DNA from: Opacimonas sp014872805
GTDB lineage: Bacteria > Pseudomonadota > Gammaproteobacteria > Enterobacterales > Alteromonadaceae
DNA: 64,000 nucleotides
NCBI GenBank assembly: GCA_014872805.1
Contig: WKFN01000005.1
Coordinates: 1 to 64,000 of the forward strand
Direction: 5' to 3'
Under the pieces are notes generated by a model. That model made no database searches, was not told the origin of the DNA, and was given only the letters and a program-made list of their open reading frames with translations. Position 1 is the first letter of the stretch. The number at the start of each line of letters is the position of its first letter. This document shows positions 1 to 8,998 of this stretch, piece by piece. A program made the position numbers and the translations under genes.

Positions 1-96
1 AACCACCTGACTCCATCCCGAACTCAGTAGTGAAACGTATTAGCGGCGATGGTAGTGTGGGGCTTCCCCATGTGAGAGTAGCACATCGCCAAGCTC
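1..96 (+). rRNA. rrf: 5S rRNA, 3' part
   Basis: The first ~96 bases match the 3' four fifths of a bacterial 5S rRNA: the CCGAACTCAG segment, the GTGAAAC loop, the GATGGTAGTGTGG stretch and the CCCCATG...GAGAGTA arm appear in the expected order. The 5' end lies before the window. A strong terminator follows directly, so this is the end of an rRNA operon. Confidence 0.95.
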
Positions 97-102
97 CTAT
101 TT

Positions 103-145
103 ACACAAAAGGCTCACCCTAACGGGTGGGCCTTTTGTGTTTCTA
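103..145 (+). terminator. rrn operon terminator
   Basis: A 17-bp stem (103-119 with 124-140, one G-T pair) closes a TAAC loop and is followed by a short T-rich tract. It lies a few bases after the 5S rRNA, as expected for an intrinsic terminator of an rRNA operon. Confidence 0.92.
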
Positions 146-235
146 TTTAACAAGTTTTTTGTGAATGTTATAAACTTAAATATTTCGCGTTGTGTGCGGA
201 TATATTATTACTGATATTTTAAATATGAGAGTGAT

Positions 236-1420
236 ATGGATATTGTTAATGCACACACTAGCCACTCCAACACTGACACAGCATTGTCGGATATTATTAA
301 CCAGCTTAAGTCTCAGCATGATGACTATGACTTGTTGATTGTGTATTTCAACACAGATCACAATGTCAGTTTGATAAGTCAGTATCTTTTTAAAAATTTT
401 TCAGGTCCGATTGCACTGTCTTCGTCATGTCAAGGAGCATTAGGCATTAATAAGTTTGAGGCAGATGCGAAAGCGCAAATTGTGGTTTTTGGTATTTCTG
501 ATCCTTCTGGCAGTTATGGTGTTGGGTTTGCTGATGTATCTTCAGATAATCCAAGAAAAGCAGCCCAGGATGCGTTAACTCAAGCGATAAGTTCTTCCGC
601 ACACCCTTATGAAACGCCCGCGCTTATTTGGACCATCATGCCTCCAGGCCAAGAAGAAGAGCTGATTCAAGGTTTTGCTGATATTGTTGGCCCAAACGTT
701 CCCGTATTTGGTGGTAGTTCTGCTGACAATGATGTATCAGGACAATGGCAGCAAGGCTCACATACCAACAATGGTACATCATCGGTCGTGGTTGCGACAT
801 TACAACCAAGCCGTGCCATTGGTTATTCTTATAGCTCAGGTTATGAACCAACGGATACAACCATTATTGCTCAAGATTGCTCAGAACGCGTCGTTGCAAT
901 GTTTGACGGTCAGCTTGCTGCTAAGCGCTACAATGAACTGACAGAAGGGGCCATTGAGCACGCTATTCTTGGTGGAAATGTGCTTGGCAATACCACTCTT
1001 TTCCCATTAGGCAGAGCCATTCCCAATACCATAGGAATACCTGAATATCTTTTATCGCATCCCGATTCGGTGACGACCAAAGGTGAATTAACTTTGTTTT
1101 CGCATATTGATGAAGGTCAAGAGTTAACATTAATGACAGGAAGTGTAGAAGGACTCGTACAAAGAGCAACTGTTGTTGCTAAGAACGCCATTGATTTATT
1201 ACCAGAGGGGAGTGAATGTGCGGGTGTACTCATGATTTATTGTGGTGGATGTATGCTTAGCATTGGCGATAATGTATGCCAAATGCAAACCGTCTTAGCA
1301 TCATTTTTACCTAACATCCCAATTTGTGCAGCCTATACATTCGGTGAACAAGGTGCATTTTTGGATGGTCAAAATAGACATGGTAACCTAATGATTTCAG
1401 CGGTAGCTTTTGCACGATGA
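236..1420 (+). CDS. FIST domain sensory protein
   Basis: This 394-residue protein has the layout of FIST_N followed by FIST_C, a ligand-sensing module found beside or within signal-transduction proteins. Visible family features are the early LSSSCQGALG segment, the central VFGGSSADN stretch and a C-terminal GGCMLSIGD region. It has no signal peptide or membrane segment, so it should be cytoplasmic. A GAGAGTG ribosome site precedes the ATG. Its stop overlaps the start of the histidine kinase by 4 bp (ATGA), so the two are probably co-translated and the FIST protein is likely the kinase's sensor. The ligand is unknown; small amines or amino acids are suggested for the family but nothing here decides it. 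Confidence 0.88.
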   Translation: MDIVNAHTSHSNTDTALSDIINQLKSQHDDYDLLIVYFNTDHNVSLISQYLFKNFSGPIALSSSCQGALGINKFEADAKAQIVVFGISDPSGSYGVGFADVSSDNPRKAAQDALTQAISSSAHPYETPALIWTIMPPGQEEELIQGFADIVGPNVPVFGGSSADNDVSGQWQQGSHTNNGTSSVVVATLQPSRAIGYSYSSGYEPTDTTIIAQDCSERVVAMFDGQLAAKRYNELTEGAIEHAILGGNVLGNTTLFPLGRAIPNTIGIPEYLLSHPDSVTTKGELTLFSHIDEGQELTLMTGSVEGLVQRATVVAKNAIDLLPEGSECAGVLMIYCGGCMLSIGDNVCQMQTVLASFLPNIPICAAYTFGEQGAFLDGQNRHGNLMISAVAFAR

Positions 1421-2793
1421 GTCTTGAAAAAGAGTCCTTGCTCGAAAACCTCAATTTGATTTATCGCTTGAAAGAACAAGCAGAGTCGCTGCGTAAAGAA
1501 AGCGATATTTTGTTGCATGGAATGCGTGATATTTTAGAAGCGTCATCACGTGATGAAATCTATGACAAAATGTTCGGAATGTTTGGCAAAATTATCCCAA
1601 ATTGTTACTGTTTTATTCTTGTGCCATCTGATTTAGATCAGTTAATTTGTATGCATACCACTGATATCCGCTTTGCCGAAACCGTATGGCAGATGGATCC
1701 AGTGTTAGCATCGGTGATGCAAGGTAAGCCGAGTGCTATTTTTAATATTGGGAACCAGCCAGCTTGGCAAAATCAAGATATTTATCATAACGACATTAAG
1801 TCAGTTATGTATTGTCCGCTGAAAGAAGAAGGACACACCTCCATAGTAGTATTTTGCGCGACAGAGATTGGCTTTTATACTCAAGAACACGTCAGCATAG
1901 CGACACGATATCGCGACTTTATAGAGCAGACGATTTTGTCTGTCAAAGCAAAGCTAGAGGCTCTGGCCACAGAACGGTTAAGAGAAGAGAAAGCCCTTGT
2001 TGAACGTTCGATGTTTCAATCTGAACGAATGGCTTCTTTAGGTTTGCTCGCAGCCGGCGTTGCGCATGAAATCAATAACCCCATCGGGTTTGTCAAATCC
2101 AATGTGGAATATCTAACCAGTTACGCCCCTAAATTAAAAGGCTTTTTTACAGAGTTGCATCGAATTTTAAAGGGACATGATTCGGCTGAGAACAAATTAG
2201 AACTTATTGAAAACCTCTTTCCATATTTTCAATGCGATGAATTGATGGAGGAATATGATGATCTGTGTGAAGAAATGGTGGATGGTGTGGCACGGGTGAA
2301 AGATATCGTCGATAGTCTGCAGTCTTTTGTGCGCCAAGGTGACGATAATGATGCCCTATTCATAGACATAACCCGCTGCATCAAAGATTCATTGCGTGTG
2401 GTGAACTCTAAATTTCAAAATATCGATGTCATCTTGAATTTGACGGATGAGCTGTTGGCAAAAGGAAGTGCGGGATCATTTAATCAAGTGTTGGTGAATT
2501 TATTTGTGAATGCTTCACATGCTATGTCTGGGGAAGGTGAAATGACCATCACTACAAGCTCCCTAGACGGTGAAGTGTGCATTTCTGTCAGTGATAGTGG
2601 TTGTGGTATATCAGAGGAATCTGCCGCGCGAATTTTTGAACCTTTTTACACAACTAAACCACAAGGCGAGGGCACTGGTTTAGGTTTGTATATTAGCTAT
2701 AGTTTAATTGAAAGCTTTGGGGGACGAATTGAAGTCAACACTGAAGAAGGTGTTGGTACGACTTTTTATATTTGGCTGAAGCAGATAAAATAA
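1417..2793 (+). CDS. soluble sensor histidine kinase
   Basis: This 458-residue kinase has an N-terminal coiled coil (about 1-45), a GAF-like region (about 45-175), a second helix, an H-box AAGVAHEINNPIGFV with phospho-acceptor His217, and a HATPase_c domain with DSGCGIS and GTGLGLYIS nucleotide-binding boxes. No transmembrane segment is visible, so it is probably cytoplasmic. It overlaps the FIST gene by 4 bp, making a FIST-kinase pair. No response regulator is encoded next to it; the next gene is a DUF3025 protein. The cognate regulator must lie elsewhere. Confidence 0.9.
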   Translation: MSLEKESLLENLNLIYRLKEQAESLRKESDILLHGMRDILEASSRDEIYDKMFGMFGKIIPNCYCFILVPSDLDQLICMHTTDIRFAETVWQMDPVLASVMQGKPSAIFNIGNQPAWQNQDIYHNDIKSVMYCPLKEEGHTSIVVFCATEIGFYTQEHVSIATRYRDFIEQTILSVKAKLEALATERLREEKALVERSMFQSERMASLGLLAAGVAHEINNPIGFVKSNVEYLTSYAPKLKGFFTELHRILKGHDSAENKLELIENLFPYFQCDELMEEYDDLCEEMVDGVARVKDIVDSLQSFVRQGDDNDALFIDITRCIKDSLRVVNSKFQNIDVILNLTDELLAKGSAGSFNQVLVNLFVNASHAMSGEGEMTITTSSLDGEVCISVSDSGCGISEESAARIFEPFYTTKPQGEGTGLGLYISYSLIESFGGRIEVNTEEGVGTTFYIWLKQIK

Positions 2794-2798
2794 TATGT

Positions 2799-3566
2799 AT
2801 GAATATATTCCCGATAGATTCCCCCTGTTTTGATGATTGTCGAAATTTATTACCCAACCCCGAGGTTGATTGGCCGACTGCCTTAGAGCTGGAAAAGATT
2901 TTCACATTACCATTGAGCTTAATTGATGACCCATCACCTCAGAGTGAAAATGGTATATTATTGCAAAAACTTGGCTACGAAGGCTTCATCGAAAAGACGC
3001 GTAGCGTGCCAACCCGAAGTAATTACCACGATTGGTTTAATGCATTTATTTGGTCTCAATTTCCATCCACTAAATACCAACTTAATCAATGGCATGTCCA
3101 AGACATTGAAGTCAATGGATTGCACCCTCGTTCAAGATACCGTGATAGGATTACTCATTGGGATGAATGTGGCGTAATCGTATTGCATACCAAAGGATGC
3201 AACATACCAGAGTTGCTTGCAGAGCATGAGTGGGAAGATGCATTTTATCGCAATAAAACGCAGTGGGGAGAGCAATGTAAAGCGGTGATATTTGGTCATG
3301 CCATGTATGAAAGTTTGCTCAACCCGTTTATCGGTTTGACGGCGAAATTCATTCCAATTGAAGTGCCACAGAACGTGATTACTGAGTCTACTTCATTACA
3401 TTTGACAGACATTGACCGTCGGCTTTTGGTTCATTTATCCAATTGGCAATTTTCGACCAAAATGTCCCCATTACCGATACTTGGTGTACCAGGTTGGTAC
3501 CCTGATCAAGATGCTATATTTTATCAAAATACTCAGTATTTTATGCCGAAACGTTCCCAACAATAA
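2799..3566 (+). CDS. DUF3025 family protein
   Basis: The 255-residue product resembles DUF3025, a family of unknown function. Conserved-looking parts are the YHDWFNAFIWSQFP segment, the THWDECGVIVLH segment, FGHAMYESLLNPF, and a C-terminal PILGVPGWYPDQD motif. The frame is open from a TTG at 2772, inside the kinase gene, but the ATG at 2799 leaves a clean 5-bp gap after the kinase stop and is preferred. No strong Shine-Dalgarno site is visible, so translation may be coupled to the kinase. No enzymatic role can be assigned. Confidence 0.8.
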   Translation: MNIFPIDSPCFDDCRNLLPNPEVDWPTALELEKIFTLPLSLIDDPSPQSENGILLQKLGYEGFIEKTRSVPTRSNYHDWFNAFIWSQFPSTKYQLNQWHVQDIEVNGLHPRSRYRDRITHWDECGVIVLHTKGCNIPELLAEHEWEDAFYRNKTQWGEQCKAVIFGHAMYESLLNPFIGLTAKFIPIEVPQNVITESTSLHLTDIDRRLLVHLSNWQFSTKMSPLPILGVPGWYPDQDAIFYQNTQYFMPKRSQQ

Positions 3567-3612
3567 TGATACAATCGCCTTTCAATTACGATGAATTTCA
3601 AGAGACATATTG

Positions 3613-4452
3613 ATGAACTATTCCGGCCCTGTTGCAAAAATGCTCACTTCAGTCGATTCACAACATATCGCACAGTACACTTTGCCAATCGGTGCCGAAC
3701 ACGTTCCCATGAATCAATTCATTGGCAAACAACTCAATGTTCAATTCGAACAGACAATCACTTGTATTCACTGTGCACGTCCAACGTCCAAAAGTTTTAA
3801 TCAAGGATATTGTTATCCCTGTTTACAGCGTCTAGCACAATGCGATACCTGCATCGTAAAACCCGAATTATGCCATTACCGCAAAGGCACTTGTCGTGAG
3901 CCACAGTGGGCAGAAGCGCATTGCTTTAACGATCATATTGTTTATCTATCTAATACGGGTACCGTTAAAGTGGGCATTACGCGGCAACTTCAACAGGGCG
4001 TGTCGACACGATGGATCGATCAGGGGGCGACTCAGGCAGTCGCTATGTTTAGAGTCGCTAATCGCTTGGTTAGTGGGTTAGTGGAAACCGCTTGCAGGCA
4101 ATATGTAGGCGATAAAACCAACTGGCGCACCATGCTCAAAAACGAATACGAAGCACTGAATTTGGATGCTTTGAAAATCGAAATAATGAAAAAGGTGCAA
4201 CCTGATATTGACAATATTCATGCTCAATATGGTCTGCTAGCCGTTACATCAATTGAGAGCCCTGCGGTAGACATTCACTATCCAGTGCAACAATATCCCA
4301 CAAAAGTCAGCTCAATTAACTTGGAAAAAGAAGGCGGTTTTGCCGGCAGGCTTCTCGGGATAAAAGGACAATATTGGTTACTAGACAACGATAGAGTCAT
4401 CAATATTCGTAAATATGGTGGTTATCATTGGCATATCACTGTGAGTGAATAG
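3613..4452 (+). CDS. DUF2797 family protein with Cys cluster
   Basis: The 279-residue product fits DUF2797. Near the N-terminus are paired cysteines (CIHC ... CYPC ... CDTC, then single Cys) that look like a zinc-binding knot. The middle has the VYLSNTGTVKVGITR motif, which resembles a GIY-YIG-like strand pair, followed by RWIDQGA. The frame opens at a TTG at 3610, but the adjacent ATG at 3613 has an AAGAGA site at a workable distance and is chosen. Function is unknown; nucleic-acid binding is possible from the Cys cluster and the GIY-YIG resemblance, but this is inference. Confidence 0.8.
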   Translation: MNYSGPVAKMLTSVDSQHIAQYTLPIGAEHVPMNQFIGKQLNVQFEQTITCIHCARPTSKSFNQGYCYPCLQRLAQCDTCIVKPELCHYRKGTCREPQWAEAHCFNDHIVYLSNTGTVKVGITRQLQQGVSTRWIDQGATQAVAMFRVANRLVSGLVETACRQYVGDKTNWRTMLKNEYEALNLDALKIEIMKKVQPDIDNIHAQYGLLAVTSIESPAVDIHYPVQQYPTKVSSINLEKEGGFAGRLLGIKGQYWLLDNDRVINIRKYGGYHWHITVSE

Positions 4453-4662
4453 TCACATCACGAGAATATTTTACTTTTTGACCCCAAAACCGAAATTCAA
4501 ATCCAGAGACAGATGCGCCTAAATTTTCGACACCGTTTGGATGCCTTACTGCTCTTGCACAAAATCGCACCAAACGCATATTGATGAGCATACTGGCAAA
4601 CACTGCGGCGGATTCCGCATCGGCTATAAAGCGCAATAATTTCCCTTTCAACGCTATCAATC
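4453..4662. other. unassigned intergenic stretch with coding-like traces
   Basis: No gene is assigned. The frame of the preceding DUF2797 gene stays open for about 40 codons after its TAG stop and ends at a TGA near 4576. A 74-codon frame is also open on the other strand (4436-4660). Neither has a convincing ribosome site or a family I recognise. Confidence 0.3.
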
Positions 4663-4700
4663 GAGCAAAGTTTCCAGTAAACTTTGCTCTTTATTTTTGT
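4663..4700 (+). terminator. intrinsic terminator-like hairpin
   Basis: A perfect 11-bp stem (4663-4673 with 4679-4689) and CCAGT loop are followed by TTTATTTTTG. It would end transcription coming from the DUF2797 side, just before the small membrane protein gene. Confidence 0.75.
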
Positions 4701-4728
4701 ACTCTACAACAAGTTAGGAAGTCGCAGT

Positions 4729-4857
4729 ATGTCTAACGATGAAAATTTCAAAGACCCATTTAACATTTATTATCTTTTAGCAGCAGCAGGCGTTTTAGTG
4801 GCAATGCCGTTATTAAACGTATTATGTGGTTGGTACGTATTTTATTTTTCTAAGTAA
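4729..4857 (+). CDS. 42-residue single-pass membrane protein
   Basis: This short frame starts with ATG after a TTAGGAAG ribosome site and encodes 42 residues: a polar N-terminus (MSNDENFKDPF) and one hydrophobic segment, LLAAAGVLVAMPLLNVLCGW, ending in FSK. It sits between a terminator and apt, with its stop 22 bp before the apt start. The good ribosome site and clean membrane-protein composition support a real gene. I do not recognise a family. Confidence 0.6.
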   Translation: MSNDENFKDPFNIYYLLAAAGVLVAMPLLNVLCGWYVFYFSK

Positions 4858-4879
4858 ACACATTTAAACGAGGTTAACC

Positions 4880-5416
4880 TTGCCGGGCGAATACATAAAA
4901 TCAGTAGTAAAAACCATCCCAGACTACCCAAAACCTGGGATCATGTTTCGAGATGTGACAAGCGTACTTGAAGACCACAAGGCCTTTTCACAATGTATTG
5001 AACTACTTGTTGAACATTACAAAAATAAAAAATTCGACAAAATTGCTGGTACTGAAGCCCGTGGTTTTCTATTTGGTGCGCCACTTGCACTGGCTCTCGG
5101 CGTCGGTTTTATTCCTGTGCGCAAGCCAGGTAAATTACCTCATCAAGTTATCAGTGAAGCGTATGAGTTAGAGTATGGTACGGACAATTTAGAAATTCAT
5201 ACTGATGCGGTTCAAGAAGGTGACCGTGTACTCTTAGTGGACGATTTGCTCGCAACAGGTGGTACTATGGTAGCGACTGCTAATTTAGTTCGTCGTCTTG
5301 GTGGGGTGGTTGAAGATGCTGCATTTATTATTTCATTGCCAGATATTGGTGGTGAAGATAAATTAGCCGAAGCAAACATCATTCCTTATGCATTATGCGA
5401 ATTTGAAGGCGATTAA
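4880..5416 (+). CDS. apt: adenine phosphoribosyltransferase
   Basis: Apt joins adenine and PRPP to give AMP and pyrophosphate in purine salvage. The 178-residue product carries the DYPKPGIMFRDVT start, the GTEARGF base-site motif (about 57-63), and the PRPP-binding loop VLLVDDLLATGGT (118-130). The start is a TTG, supported by a GAGG site 6-7 bases upstream; no in-frame ATG exists before the conserved N-terminus. It is followed by dnaX after 7 bp, an order conserved in many gammaproteobacteria. Confidence 0.97.
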   Translation: MPGEYIKSVVKTIPDYPKPGIMFRDVTSVLEDHKAFSQCIELLVEHYKNKKFDKIAGTEARGFLFGAPLALALGVGFIPVRKPGKLPHQVISEAYELEYGTDNLEIHTDAVQEGDRVLLVDDLLATGGTMVATANLVRRLGGVVEDAAFIISLPDIGGEDKLAEANIIPYALCEFEGD

Positions 5417-5423
5417 CTAATCT

Positions 5424-7907
5424 ATGAGCTATCAGGTCTTAGCACGTAAATGGCGGCCAAGTAAATTTGCCGAACTCGTAGGGCAATCTCACGTTGTCTC
5501 TGCTATTTCTAACGCGCTAGACAATGATAGATTGCATCACGCTTATTTGTTTACCGGTACTCGAGGTGTCGGTAAAACGACCATTGCGCGGATTTTTGCC
5601 AAAAGCCTTAATTGTGAAACCGGGCAAGGTGCTAACCCTTGTGGTATATGCGGGACTTGCCAAGAGATTGACCGAGGCAGTTTTGTTGACTTGCTCGAGA
5701 TTGATGCCGCATCACGAACCAAAGTAGAAGACACTCGTGAGCTACTTGACAATGTGCAATATCGCCCGACTCGTGGTAAATATAAAGTTTATTTAATTGA
5801 CGAAGTGCATATGCTTTCTAAGCATTCATTTAATGCACTATTGAAAACGCTGGAAGAGCCTCCGGAGCACGTCAAGTTTTTATTAGCGACGACTGATCCA
5901 CAAAAACTGCCTGTGACGATTTTGTCACGTTGTTTACAGTTTAATCTCAAAGCACTTTCTCGCGAGCAAATACAACAACAGCTTTCTCATGTATTGAGCC
6001 AAGAACAGATCACTCACGAACCGTCAGCCTTAGCGCAACTGGCACGCGCAGCTAATGGCTCAATGCGTGATGCGCTCAGCTTGACCGACCAAGCTATTGC
6101 GCAGGGTAATAACCAAGTTACCCTAGAAACGGTGATTGCGATGTTGGGCTTGCTCGATAAGTCACAGTTGCTCAAAATTCTGCACGCGATATTGGAAAAT
6201 GACTCTGAACGTGTGATTGAGCTTGTAAATGACATCGCAGTGCAGTCTCCAGATTATCAAGCGGTGTACGATGAATTGTTATCGCTGCTGCATCAAGTTG
6301 CATTAACCCAACTAGTGCCCAACGCCTGTAAGCTCGAAACTATTAGCGCTAAAGCCATTTATACTCTGGCAAAAGCCTTCTCACCAGAACATGTTCAGTT
6401 ACTCTATCAACTTGTCATTCAAGGCAAAAAAGACCTACCTTATGTGGCAGATGGTCGTTTAGGTCTTGAAATGACGTTATTGCGGTTGTTGTCATTCACT
6501 CCGGCAACGCCGACGCCTGAAATGGAAGAGGCGATTCGTTCTGGTATGGCGGAACACCGTGTTGAGATTGATGAGCAAGTCGTGTTTGCCAATGTACAAA
6601 CGCCAAAAGTGCATTCGACTGTTGTGGCGGAACCCAAAGTATACCAAGAGCCTTCAGCTCCAGTAGAGCCTTCAGCTCCGGTAGAGCCTTCAGCCCCGGT
6701 AGAGCCTTCAGCCCCATTAGAGCCTTCAGCTCCTGCTACTGATTATTACGCGTCAGAAAGTAATAGCCTTTGGAATGCTGAAAACGAGCAAGCTCAAGAT
6801 GATTTAGCCAATGACGAAGAGGATGACGCGCCTAAACGAGAAGATCTTGATACTGTCATTGATGATATGTTTGCTATGCCTGCAGAGCCAGAGCCATCTA
6901 CAGAAATTGAATCCGCTCTTCCAATTGAGCCGGTATCAGCACCGACACCGGCTTATATGGATGAAGTCTCATCGCTGGATGACGATTCGGATAACGCGTT
7001 GATGTACGCGGAGCAAGATGAGATTTACGCTGAGGCTGAACAGCAACATCCCAATGCTTTTGAATCGGAACCGGTTGCAGAGAAGCCTGCTACGGATGAC
7101 TTGTTAGGTGCTTTGGACTCACTCAAACACATCAGAGCCAGAAAAACGGATGAAGGAAATACATCTGAATCTTCAGCTAAGCAGCCCCCCTCTTTAGAAT
7201 CAGACGCAGCTACCAGCGCTGAAGTTAAAACAGAAACAACCCAAAATTCGGTCAGTGAGTTTGTGCCGAGTGAAGAAGAACTCGCCGAAGCCGAAGATTT
7301 TGTAGAGCCTGAAGCTGACTTTGAGGAAACTGAAGTGGTATCACCTACCGCTCAAACGTTAGAGCCAACTAGTCAGTTCGTACCATCTGCGCCAATATTA
7401 CCTGAGACAAATCCTTCACAAATGGGATTAGGCACAGATAATCGAGCGCAAGCGCATTCACTTGTGCCTGGAGTTACGCCAGATAATTTGGTCGCTGAGT
7501 TACCTAATGGCGATACGCTGACGCATGAGGCGCAAATTGATGAATGGTCAAATATGATAAGCCACATCAAGCCACAATCGTTTATGCAAGTGGTGATGAT
7601 GCATTCTGCGATGCAGCGTTCAGGCAATCAAATCACGTTAACTGTTGAAAATGAACAATCTCATTTGCTCAGCGATACGTTGCATAACAAGATCCAAGAG
7701 GCGATTAGTAAGCATTTACAGCAGCCTATTGAATTGCAGATAAAAGTGGGTGTTGCGCAGAACACGCCGATGCAAATCAAACAGAAAATCAAAGCATTTA
7801 GGTTACGACATGCCAATCAGCTATTTGAAAGCGATCCGGATATGCAGAAGTTGATGAATACGTTTAATGCGCAAGTCAAAGACGGTTCTATGCAACCAAA
7901 ACCGTAA
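5424..7907 (+). CDS. dnaX: DNA polymerase III subunit tau
   Basis: DnaX is the AAA+ clamp-loader ATPase that also bridges polymerase cores and helicase. The 827-residue product has Walker A GTRGVGKT (45-52), a zinc site with Cys64, Cys73, Cys76 and Cys79, Walker B LIDEVH (124-129), and the GKKDLPY stretch ending the conserved region. A long acidic, Pro-rich linker follows (about 400-670), including five EPSAP(V) repeats, then the tau-specific C-terminal domain (about 690-827). An A-run at 6426-6431 before G is in a different reading phase from the E. coli gamma frameshift site and lies inside a conserved coding segment, so a gamma form is not supported here. Confidence 0.97.
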   Translation: MSYQVLARKWRPSKFAELVGQSHVVSAISNALDNDRLHHAYLFTGTRGVGKTTIARIFAKSLNCETGQGANPCGICGTCQEIDRGSFVDLLEIDAASRTKVEDTRELLDNVQYRPTRGKYKVYLIDEVHMLSKHSFNALLKTLEEPPEHVKFLLATTDPQKLPVTILSRCLQFNLKALSREQIQQQLSHVLSQEQITHEPSALAQLARAANGSMRDALSLTDQAIAQGNNQVTLETVIAMLGLLDKSQLLKILHAILENDSERVIELVNDIAVQSPDYQAVYDELLSLLHQVALTQLVPNACKLETISAKAIYTLAKAFSPEHVQLLYQLVIQGKKDLPYVADGRLGLEMTLLRLLSFTPATPTPEMEEAIRSGMAEHRVEIDEQVVFANVQTPKVHSTVVAEPKVYQEPSAPVEPSAPVEPSAPVEPSAPLEPSAPATDYYASESNSLWNAENEQAQDDLANDEEDDAPKREDLDTVIDDMFAMPAEPEPSTEIESALPIEPVSAPTPAYMDEVSSLDDDSDNALMYAEQDEIYAEAEQQHPNAFESEPVAEKPATDDLLGALDSLKHIRARKTDEGNTSESSAKQPPSLESDAATSAEVKTETTQNSVSEFVPSEEELAEAEDFVEPEADFEETEVVSPTAQTLEPTSQFVPSAPILPETNPSQMGLGTDNRAQAHSLVPGVTPDNLVAELPNGDTLTHEAQIDEWSNMISHIKPQSFMQVVMMHSAMQRSGNQITLTVENEQSHLLSDTLHNKIQEAISKHLQQPIELQIKVGVAQNTPMQIKQKIKAFRLRHANQLFESDPDMQKLMNTFNAQVKDGSMQPKP
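6648..6734 (+). repeat. 18-bp tandem repeat inside dnaX
   Basis: Five in-frame copies, the last one shortened, encode EPSAPV, EPSAPV, EPSAPV, EPSAPL, EPSAP in the flexible linker of tau. Copies differ only at wobble positions and in the last residue, which suggests recent copy-number change. Confidence 0.9.
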
Positions 7908-7955
7908 CCATTTATAATACACATATTACACACGTTTATATCAAAGGAAAAAATC

Positions 7956-8282
7956 ATGTTTAAAGGCGGAATGGGAAATATCATGAAGCAGGCGCAGCAA
8001 ATGCAAGAGCGCATGCAAAAAGCCCAAGAAGATTTAGCTAATATCGAAGTAACCGGTGAAGCCGGTGCTGGTATGGTTAAAGTGACAATGACTTGTAATC
8101 ACAACGTACGTCGTGTTCACCTTGACGACTCATTAATGGAAGATGACAAAGACATGATTGAAGATTTACTTGCAGCTGCTTGTAACGATGCCGTGCGTCG
8201 TGTGGCTGAAACCAGTAAAGAAAAAATGTCAGACATCACTGGTGGTATGCCGTTGCCTCCAGGTTTTAAAATGCCGTTTTAA
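7956..8282 (+). CDS. ybaB: nucleoid-associated protein YbaB/EbfC
   Basis: YbaB/EbfC is a small dimeric DNA-binding protein. The 108-residue product has the typical Met/Gln-rich start (MKQAQQMQERMQKAQEDL), the VTGEAGAGMVKVTMTC core and the C-terminal GGMPLPPGFKMPF. An AAAGGAAAA ribosome site precedes the ATG. Its TAA stop is immediately followed by the recR ATG, so the two are co-translated, as in E. coli. Confidence 0.96.
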   Translation: MFKGGMGNIMKQAQQMQERMQKAQEDLANIEVTGEAGAGMVKVTMTCNHNVRRVHLDDSLMEDDKDMIEDLLAAACNDAVRRVAETSKEKMSDITGGMPLPPGFKMPF

Positions 8283-8882
8283 ATGAAATATTCCCCTCTC
8301 ATCAGCGATCTTATTGATTCCTTACGTCACCTTCCAGGAGTGGGTGCTAAGTCGGCACAGCGTATGGCGTTTCATCTGTTGGAACGCAATCGAGAGGGTG
8401 CGTTAAGTTTATCTGAAGCGCTTGCTGCCGCAATGGCCAATGTGAAGCATTGCAATGAATGCCGAACGTTTACCGAAAGCGAAATGTGTCATATTTGCGC
8501 AAATGATGCTCGTCAAACGAATGGGGTATTATGTATTGTTGAGTCTCCTCAGGATATATTAGCGATTGAGCAAACTACGCAATTTCACGGTACTTATTTT
8601 GTGCTGATGGGGCACTTATCACCTATCGATGGTATTGGTCCAAATGAAATTGGTTTAGACATTCTGGCTAAGCGTCTGCAAGTTGGCAACATTAATGAAG
8701 TGATTTTGGCAACCAACCCAACCGTTGAAGGGGAGGCGACTGCGCATTATATTGCGCAAATGTGTCAGCAACACAATATCACGGCCTCTCGTATTGCTCA
8801 TGGTATACCCGTGGGTGGCGAGCTAGAATACATTGATGGCAACACTTTGGCACACGCATTCAGTGGTCGTCGCCAACTTTAG
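8283..8882 (+). CDS. recR: recombination mediator RecR
   Basis: RecR works with RecF/RecO to load RecA at gaps. The 199-residue product has the helix-hairpin-helix LPGVGAKSAQRMAFHLL (17-33), a C4 zinc finger (Cys57, Cys60, Cys69, Cys72) and a Toprim domain starting at LCIVESPQDI. The C-terminal GIPVGGELEYID motif is intact. Length matches the family norm and it abuts ybaB without a gap. Confidence 0.97.
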   Translation: MKYSPLISDLIDSLRHLPGVGAKSAQRMAFHLLERNREGALSLSEALAAAMANVKHCNECRTFTESEMCHICANDARQTNGVLCIVESPQDILAIEQTTQFHGTYFVLMGHLSPIDGIGPNEIGLDILAKRLQVGNINEVILATNPTVEGEATAHYIAQMCQQHNITASRIAHGIPVGGELEYIDGNTLAHAFSGRRQL

Positions 8883-8916
8883 AATCAATGGATTTACACA
8901 ACTACTCAAAAATACC

Positions 8917-8944
8917 CTTGAAAAAACCACGGTCATCCCTACAT
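8917..8944 (+). promoter_or_regulatory. sigma32-type heat-shock promoter of htpG
   Basis: CTTGAAA (8917-8923) and CCCTACAT (8937-8944) are separated by 13 bp, closely matching the sigma32 consensus (CTTGAAA, 13-15 bp, CCCCATnT). It lies about 55 bp before the htpG start. Heat-shock control of htpG is known in E. coli. Confidence 0.8.
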
Positions 8945-8998
8945 AGCTAATAACGAAATTTTTGTCTTTCAACATCATTAGCTAGGAGACATGTCAAG

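Noticed and set aside
4436..4660. 74-codon minus-strand frame
   Set aside because: No ribosome site, overlaps the DUF2797 3' end, and the residue mix does not suggest a family.
6426..6432. AAAAAAG in dnaX as a programmed frameshift site
   Set aside because: It is read AAA AAA G rather than A AAA AAG and encodes the conserved GKKDLPY motif upstream of the usual site, with no clear stimulatory hairpin.
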